A DNA stretch of 46,773 nucleotides, taken from Nemertoderma westbladi (taxonomy: Eukaryota; Xenacoelomorpha; Nemertodermatida; Nemertodermatidae). The stretch is taken from positions 1 to 46,773 of the forward strand of contig JAUCBJ010007600.1 of the NCBI GenBank assembly GCA_032718475.1. Reading direction: 5' to 3'. A program made the position numbers and the translations under genes. Within the stretch, counting starts at the first letter, position 1, and each line of letters opens with the position of its first letter. Below are positions 42,196 through 46,773 of this stretch, piece after piece. The notes beneath the pieces are model-generated. The model was given only the letters and a program-made list of their open reading frames with translations. It was not told where the DNA came from and did no database searches.

Positions 42196-43340
42196 TGTAA
42201 AAGCTTTTGCGTAATTAGCCGGTTATTTTCCCCGTAAAGTACTCTGTAGTTGGTTTACTGGGCATAAAAAGGCCGTGTCCTTACTGTACTGATGTTTTAG
42301 AGGACATAAAAGCCATTTATTCTGTATTTGTACTTTAGAGGACATAATCCGCAATTTCGGGACGCAATAAGCTCGATACTCTTGAAAACAGTGTCGCTAC
42401 CATGACGACGGCTAACAGCTGATATTGCCACGTCGACATTTCTTTGTTTCTTTGTTCTCTCGTTGTTCGGTCGACCAATCAGAGCGTTTTTTGTCTCTGT
42501 GTTGGAGGTGGATACAGAAACTCAGTAGTTCAGTGTTATGTTTTGCCCAGAGCCTAAGAACCGGCTTTTGGCACCTCCGTGTTTCAGTCTTTAGTCTTAC
42601 ATTAGTAGGCTTAATTATAGTTACCTTATCAATGCAATTCAATGCTTACTAAACATATCATGCATATCTTACTTAACATTACTGCTTTTGCTGTCGGTTA
42701 TTCATTATATTTGTTGATGGAAGATTATATTTGTAATACTGATCAATAGTCAGACACCCAACCTTCTTGATATACTAAAGGTTAGAGAGACCGGTTACAG
42801 ATAAACGATTGCGACCTATGTTAAGTGGTTTGAAGTGAATCTAATGCTATTTTATAGGCCCTACATGTATTGTCTGTTATTCTCTTTGTATGTGACTAAA
42901 ATTAGTGAAGGTCGGCAGATTGGTGTGCAGCATTGTGCAGCATTGTGTATGATTGTGACTGATAACAAAGCATCTCCTAAAGAATGCGCCATATACGTGA
43001 ATCTATAGCCTTTTCGTTGTGTCTAGTTTAAGTCATAACTCTGTTTACATATTTAGAGCGCCACGTCCTAAAGGAACTGTTAATATTTCCCGAAAGTGAA
43101 TAATATTTGTCAGAGATTATATATTACGATCAGTCGAATAATACAGTAGGCTTACACCATCAATCATTAAGCTTCCGAATTCAGTCTCCCGGGTATATCC
43201 AGCGGGTGAATGATTGCGCATAGACTGGCTTCGGCTAATGTAGTGTATCAAATACTCGTCATAGGCTAAAGACTACATATCATCTAAAAGACATCCTAAT
43301 TTGGCAGGTTAAACTGTCAAAGGTCTTAAAAGCGCAAACA
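42196..43340 (+). repeat. 3' LTR of BEL/Pao-like element (1,145 bp)
   Basis: Starts TGTAAAAGCTTTTGCG and ends AGCGCAAACA, followed by GCAGG. It is a near-identical partner of 24,997-26,172. Confidence 0.93.
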
Positions 43341-43345
43341 GCAGG

Positions 43346-43660
43346 GAACAAAGCTACAATAAAGGCCCGACTCATTGAGGCCACAATCCTGTCACCTGAT
43401 CACATTGGACTGGTTTCTCAACCTGAAAACCGCATCATTATTGATCCCGCACTCCCATTGGTCCCGTCTACCCCGAATGCACCCCCACAGTCCACATTTC
43501 CCTACCATCCATCGAATGCATCCTGGTTGCAAAAATACCAACTCTCCGCCACATTCCCAAGGCATGCCGAGATCTCTGGGCTGACGCAGTTGGCAATGTT
43601 TTTGAATCCATCTCGCGCGATCCTCTCAATCATGACCCCTGGCTCCTTGTATTTTGGCAA
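43346..43660 (+). pseudogene. SAP motif 3' half and linker of the Ulp1-RT element
   Basis: Immediately after the right GCAGG, NKATIKARLIEATIL completes the SAP motif broken off at 24,996. The protein-like sequence then continues through a proline-rich stretch with several frame changes (WADAVGNVFESISRDPLNHD in one frame, YQLSATFPRHAEIS in another). Decayed. Confidence 0.7.
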
Positions 43661-44372
43661 ACCCCAAAAGTGCAGGTCGCACCCACTGGAAGGACACTGA
43701 GGAAACAGTGAAATGGCTCAGCGGAGACATACTTGCCTTATGGGAAGATACCTACCCGAACCGCTCCACAGCAAGAAATCCAAAAAGGCCCAACAAAAAC
43801 TCCACAGAGTCAACCCGGGAATCCAATGCCTATAGGGCCCGTCGCGCCATGGCTGATGGGCAGTACAGCAAGGCTGCTCAGGCACTCCTATCCGAAGGCT
43901 TGGCCGAGATTTCCCAGGAAACTTTCCTCGACATGCTTTCAAAGCACCCACAGGCCCAACCCCCGTCTCCCCCCATTGGCCCTGTTCCACCCCCAGCTTC
44001 CATATCTACCGCAGGCATCGCAAAGGCCATCAAGTCATTCCCTCCAGGCTCCTCGCCTGGTCCATCCCAACTCCGCCCAACCCACCTGAAGGAGGTCATC
44101 TCCACCCCATCCCCTTCTAAAGCCAACAGAGCGCTTTCTGCCCTTTGCAGTGCAGCAAACTGTATGGCTTCTGGTCAAGTTCCCCCATCAGTTCTCCCCT
44201 TTCTCAGTGGGGCCTCCTTGTTCCCGTGCTTGAAAAAGGGCGGCGGGCTGCGCCCAATCGCCGTGGGTGAAACCAAGAGAAGATTGGTATCCAAGTGCCT
44301 TGCTGCTTCCGTCAGTGCAGCTGCTTCCACACTTCTCTCCCCCATTCAGGTCGGGGTAGCCACACCAAATGG
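43661..44372 (+). pseudogene. Reverse transcriptase N-terminal half of the Ulp1-RT element
   Basis: Contains GIAKAIKSFPPGSSPGPSQL (the block before motif 1), SLFPCLKKGGGLRPIAVGET followed by RRLVSKCLA (motifs 1-2) and SPIQVGVATPNG (motif 2a), all typical of a non-LTR-type RT. It is cut at PNG by the SINE. After the SINE it continues at 44,647 toward motif A. The clade is not assigned; Ulp1 plus RT recalls NeSL/Utopia-type elements. Confidence 0.75.
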
Positions 44373-44642
44373 CTAAAGTAAAGTAAATTTTCTTCGGCCG
44401 CTAGGCCAGGGATTACGCACATAGTCTGACGCGACGACTTATTTCCAGTGCGGTCCCCCCAGAACTTTACTCCCCAGAGGAAACTCTAGTACTCATTTAG
44501 CTACCACTTAAGGATGCAAGGCAGAGATGCGCCTTTTAAAGCATTAGTGCCGAAACGAAAACTGCCCTGGGCCATGTGAGGATCGAACTCACGACCTACA
44601 GGATATGTGAATTCAATGCAACCACTACACCAAGGTGTAACC
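44373..44642 (-). mobile_element. tRNA-derived SINE (~270 bp)
   Basis: Read on the minus strand, it starts near 44,642 with a tRNA-like head: A box TGGTGTAGTGG (44,622-44,632) and B box GTTCGATCC (44,580-44,588), about 35 bp apart. A ~190-bp unrelated body (…cctctggggagtaaagttct…) and an A/T-rich tail (gaaaatttactttacttta) follow. It interrupts the RT frame between PNG and the CEAIVRAV-type sequence. The acceptor and anticodon stems do not pair well, so it is not a functional tRNA. A clear target duplication was not found. Confidence 0.75.
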
Positions 44643-44729
44643 CTGCGAAGCCATAGTTAGGGCCGTATCCTCCTCTTTGGAGGACTCCTCCATCCCTGCG
44701 GACAACAAGTGGGTCCTCCTTGTGGATTT
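44643..44729 (+). pseudogene. RT continuation of the Ulp1-RT element up to motif A
   Basis: Reads EAIVRAVSSSLEDSSIPADN and KWVLLVDF, i.e. the block leading to RT motif A (hydrophobic-D-F), and is then cut by an LTR at 44,730. The remaining RT should lie to the right of the window. Confidence 0.72.
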
Positions 44730-45946
44730 TGTAAAAGCTTTTGTGGGATAACTGATTCGTTTGCCTTGTTGGCCAGTTCCCCCCCAGTCGCTAAGAATAC
44801 TCTCAAAGTGATCTACAGCTAAAAATAGTGCAAGTTACCAGCTTATTGGCTGATTTGCTGTACGCAGGCATCTGGGCTCTGTTTAATCGGCCAACAAGCC
44901 TAGGGAGGTTGCGTCATAGCCTTGTTTTTGTATCTCCCAATAGAATTTGAGTTAGCCTTGATTTTGACCTATCACAGAGCTGCTGAACTGAAAATTTCCT
45001 ATCTCACTGCTCTTTCTCTGTGTTGAACGGGAGCTTCGTGGAATAAGGGAGTTGGTATCCTCGTATAGAGCAGTAGTCACGAGTTTTTCAAAGCCACGAA
45101 AGAACGGCTTTTAGTGTTTTGTGCTTTCTGCTTTTTAGCTCAACACTAGTAGGTTTAATTATAAGGACATATATCCTTTAACTCTCATGGAATCACTGCA
45201 ATTACGCATTCAAACAACAAACTGACTTTAAACTCTGTAAATATCAAAACAAACTGGCACGATTGATCTGTGAATACTGCATACTGCTATTTGTTGTCGG
45301 TTATTCATTATATTTGTTGATGAATTATTATATTGGAATAACGAGAAATAACCCCGACACCCAATATTCTTGATATACCGAAGGTAAGAGAGAAAGGTTA
45401 CCAATAACGATTGTGACTTATGTTAAAGTGGTTTGAAGTGAATCTAATGTTATTTGATAGACCCTACATGAGTCAGTCTGTGTTCCTTTTATATGTGATT
45501 AAAATCAGTGAAGATTGGCAGATTAGTGTGCAGTATTGTGCAGCATTGCGTATGAGTGAGTCTGTTAAAGAAGCAATTCCTAAAGAATGCGCCATATATG
45601 TGAATTATAATTAAGCCATATCGTTGTGAGTAGTTTAAGTCATAACTCTGTTTATATAGATAAAGCGCCACGTCCTAAAGGAACTGTTAATATTCCCGAA
45701 GGTGAATAATATTGTCAGAGATTATATAATACTGTCAGTCGAATAATACATTAGGCTTACATAGCAATAAAATTAAACCGTCGAACCCAATCTCCCGGGA
45801 ATATCCAGCGGGTGAATGGTCGCGCACGGATTGGTTTCGACTAGTGTAGTGAATCAAATACTTGTCATAGGCTAAAAAGCGATTTAATATCTAGAAGACA
45901 TCTTAATTTGGCGGGTTAAACTGCCAAAGGTCTGAAAGCGCGAACA
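44730..45946 (+). repeat. LTR of a second, diverged member of the same BEL-like family (1,217 bp)
   Basis: Starts TGTAAAAGCTTTTGTGGG and ends AAAGCGCGAACA. It aligns with LTRs 1 and 2 along its length (for example gttattcattatatttgttg, aagcgccacgtcctaaagga, tcccgggaatatccagcggg) but with many substitutions and indels, so it belongs to a different subfamily. It is a separate insertion into the RT of the Ulp1-RT element. Confidence 0.85.
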
Positions 45947-46773
45947 TTAAAGGAAATAGCTTCTTTGTTGCAGTAAGCAATAAAGTTGAAAGTACCGGTC
46001 AACCGGTAAACCTGAACCGGCACATCTGTAGGTCAGTAGGCCCAACCGCTAGAACCGGTACTTCTGTAGGTCCATAGGCCAAGCTGTCCTAACCGGTACT
46101 TCCGTATAAGTACACTAGTATTATTCGATTTGATTGTTGTATACCGGTAGGCTGTTTGAGGGATTAGGGATTGATCACCCCTTATTCCTTTATATGGTTT
46201 ACTTATTTCTGTCAAGTTTTATTTATTTGTAGGCCAGTATTGAACAGAGGGCGTGTAAGCCTGATCAGATTGTACAGACGATTTGTAGGCTGAGCTGTTG
46301 TCTGATTGCTGTTAAGTCCGAACGAATTGCAGTGTGTGTAGATCACCTGTCCGATTAAGTACGGTTAGGAAGTAGGGGCAGCGAACGCTGTAAGGTAAAC
46401 CCCCAACTAAAGAATAAGTCGCACTACTGGGTTAGAGCGCATACTCCCTAATCATTTCGGAGTCTGCATGTCCTGTAGTTTATTTAGGCATTGAGAGTAG
46501 TCTGCCATCGTTTAGTCTGTACTTTGTTTGTGTAAGTCTGTACGGGTAGCGTATAATTTTATTTAGATAATTTGTAGGCTGGATAGTTGTCTGGCTGTTA
46601 TTAGGCCTGAGCGGATTGCAGCGTGTGTAGATCACTTGTCCGATTAAGTACGGTTAGGAAGTAGGGGCAGCGAACGCTGTAAGGTAAACCCCCAATTAAA
46701 GAATAAGTCGTACTACTGGGTTAGAACGCATACTCCCTAATCATTTCGGAGTCTGCATGTCCTGTAGTTTGTT
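45947..46773 (+). mobile_element. Leader of the second BEL-like element, running off the window
   Basis: Homologous to 26,173-27,000. It includes the start of the tandem-duplicated leader unit at 46,283 and 46,572 (ttgtaggctg…, aggaagtaggggcagcgaac). No ORF is reached before the window ends. Confidence 0.82.

Larger units (their letters stand above)
24997..43340 (+). mobile_element. BEL/Pao-like LTR retrotransposon carrying nested insertions
   Basis: Bounded by two ~1.15-kb LTRs and flanked by the 5-bp duplication GCAGG (24,992-24,996 and 43,341-43,345). The 5-bp length suits BEL/Pao. Upstream of the 3' LTR lies a short purine-rich tract (ctgggagcgg). Internal layout: ~2.2-kb leader with a tandem duplication, ORF1, ORF2 (gag-protease), about 1.6 kb without genes, and a broken third ORF. 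Two foreign elements (LINE 27,705-29,688; Gypsy 37,757-42,070) account for about 6.4 kb. The RT/RNase H core and integrase are missing, so the copy is non-autonomous. Confidence 0.88.

Noticed and set aside
44560-44645. Functional tRNA gene
   Set aside because: A and B boxes are present, but the acceptor and anticodon stems do not pair and a long unrelated body follows, so it is a SINE head.
44720-44745. RT motif A reading VDFVKAF across 44,730
   Set aside because: The VKAF part is the LTR terminus TGTAAAAGCTTTT, also seen at 24,997 and 42,196 in unrelated contexts; it mimics the RT motif by chance.

Overview
This is a eukaryotic, animal-type genomic window with no sign of bacterial organisation. 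It holds split exons with GT-AG introns, minisatellites, inverted-repeat DNA elements, LINEs, LTR retrotransposons and a tRNA-derived SINE. The recognisable host gene is a CLCA-family gene (secreted metallohydrolase/VWA protein, 'calcium-activated chloride channel regulator'). Together with the BEL/Pao and RTE/CR1-like retroelements, this suggests a marine invertebrate, possibly an echinoderm or other deuterostome. The taxon is an inference only.

Left half (about 1-22,400): the 5' two-fifths to half of a CLCA-like gene lies on the minus strand. Nine consecutive coding exons can be placed: 22,368-22,186; 17,302-17,125; 14,884-14,768; 12,748-12,621; 12,523-12,368; 12,202-12,080; 8,519-8,394; 3,129-3,031; 2,727-2,481. 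All internal junctions agree in phase. They encode a signal peptide, the CLCA N-terminal domain with the motif [13 protein letters not shown], and most of a VWA domain with its MIDAS. The C-terminal exons are presumably beyond position 1. Most of its large introns contain a tandem array (units of 39, 34, 16, 28, 83, 43 and 17 bp). Two of these arrays (43 bp after exon 3, 83 bp after exon 6) are amplified copies of the exon's own 3' end plus its splice donor. They place about 43 and 14 strong GTAAGT donor sites in tandem. The introns also carry LINE fragments, a TIR element inserted in a LINE, an inverted pair of one MITE family (one copy inside a fold-back element), and other inverted-repeat elements.

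Right half (about 23,950-46,773): a nest of mobile elements. The oldest layer is a decayed element with a Ulp1-type cysteine protease, a SAP motif and a reverse transcriptase. It is split at 24,996/43,346 by an 18.3-kb BEL/Pao-like LTR retrotransposon (LTRs 24,997-26,172 and 42,196-43,340; 5-bp target duplication GCAGG). That element was itself invaded by a minus-strand LINE flanked by a 131-bp direct duplication (27,705-29,688) and by a minus-strand Ty3/Gypsy-like element with identical 119-bp LTRs (37,757-42,070; target duplication CTAGC). The older RT gene is also hit by a tRNA-derived SINE (about 44,373-44,642) and by a second, diverged LTR element of the same family starting at 44,730 and leaving the window.

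The BEL-like element has two long intact ORFs: an unrecognised ORF1 and a gag-protease ORF2 from which the RT/RNase H core has been lost in frame. A broken third ORF sits in the position where an env gene would be. The observations most worth following up are the exon-donor-derived minisatellites, the dated order of nested insertions, and the unusual coding layout of the BEL-like element.
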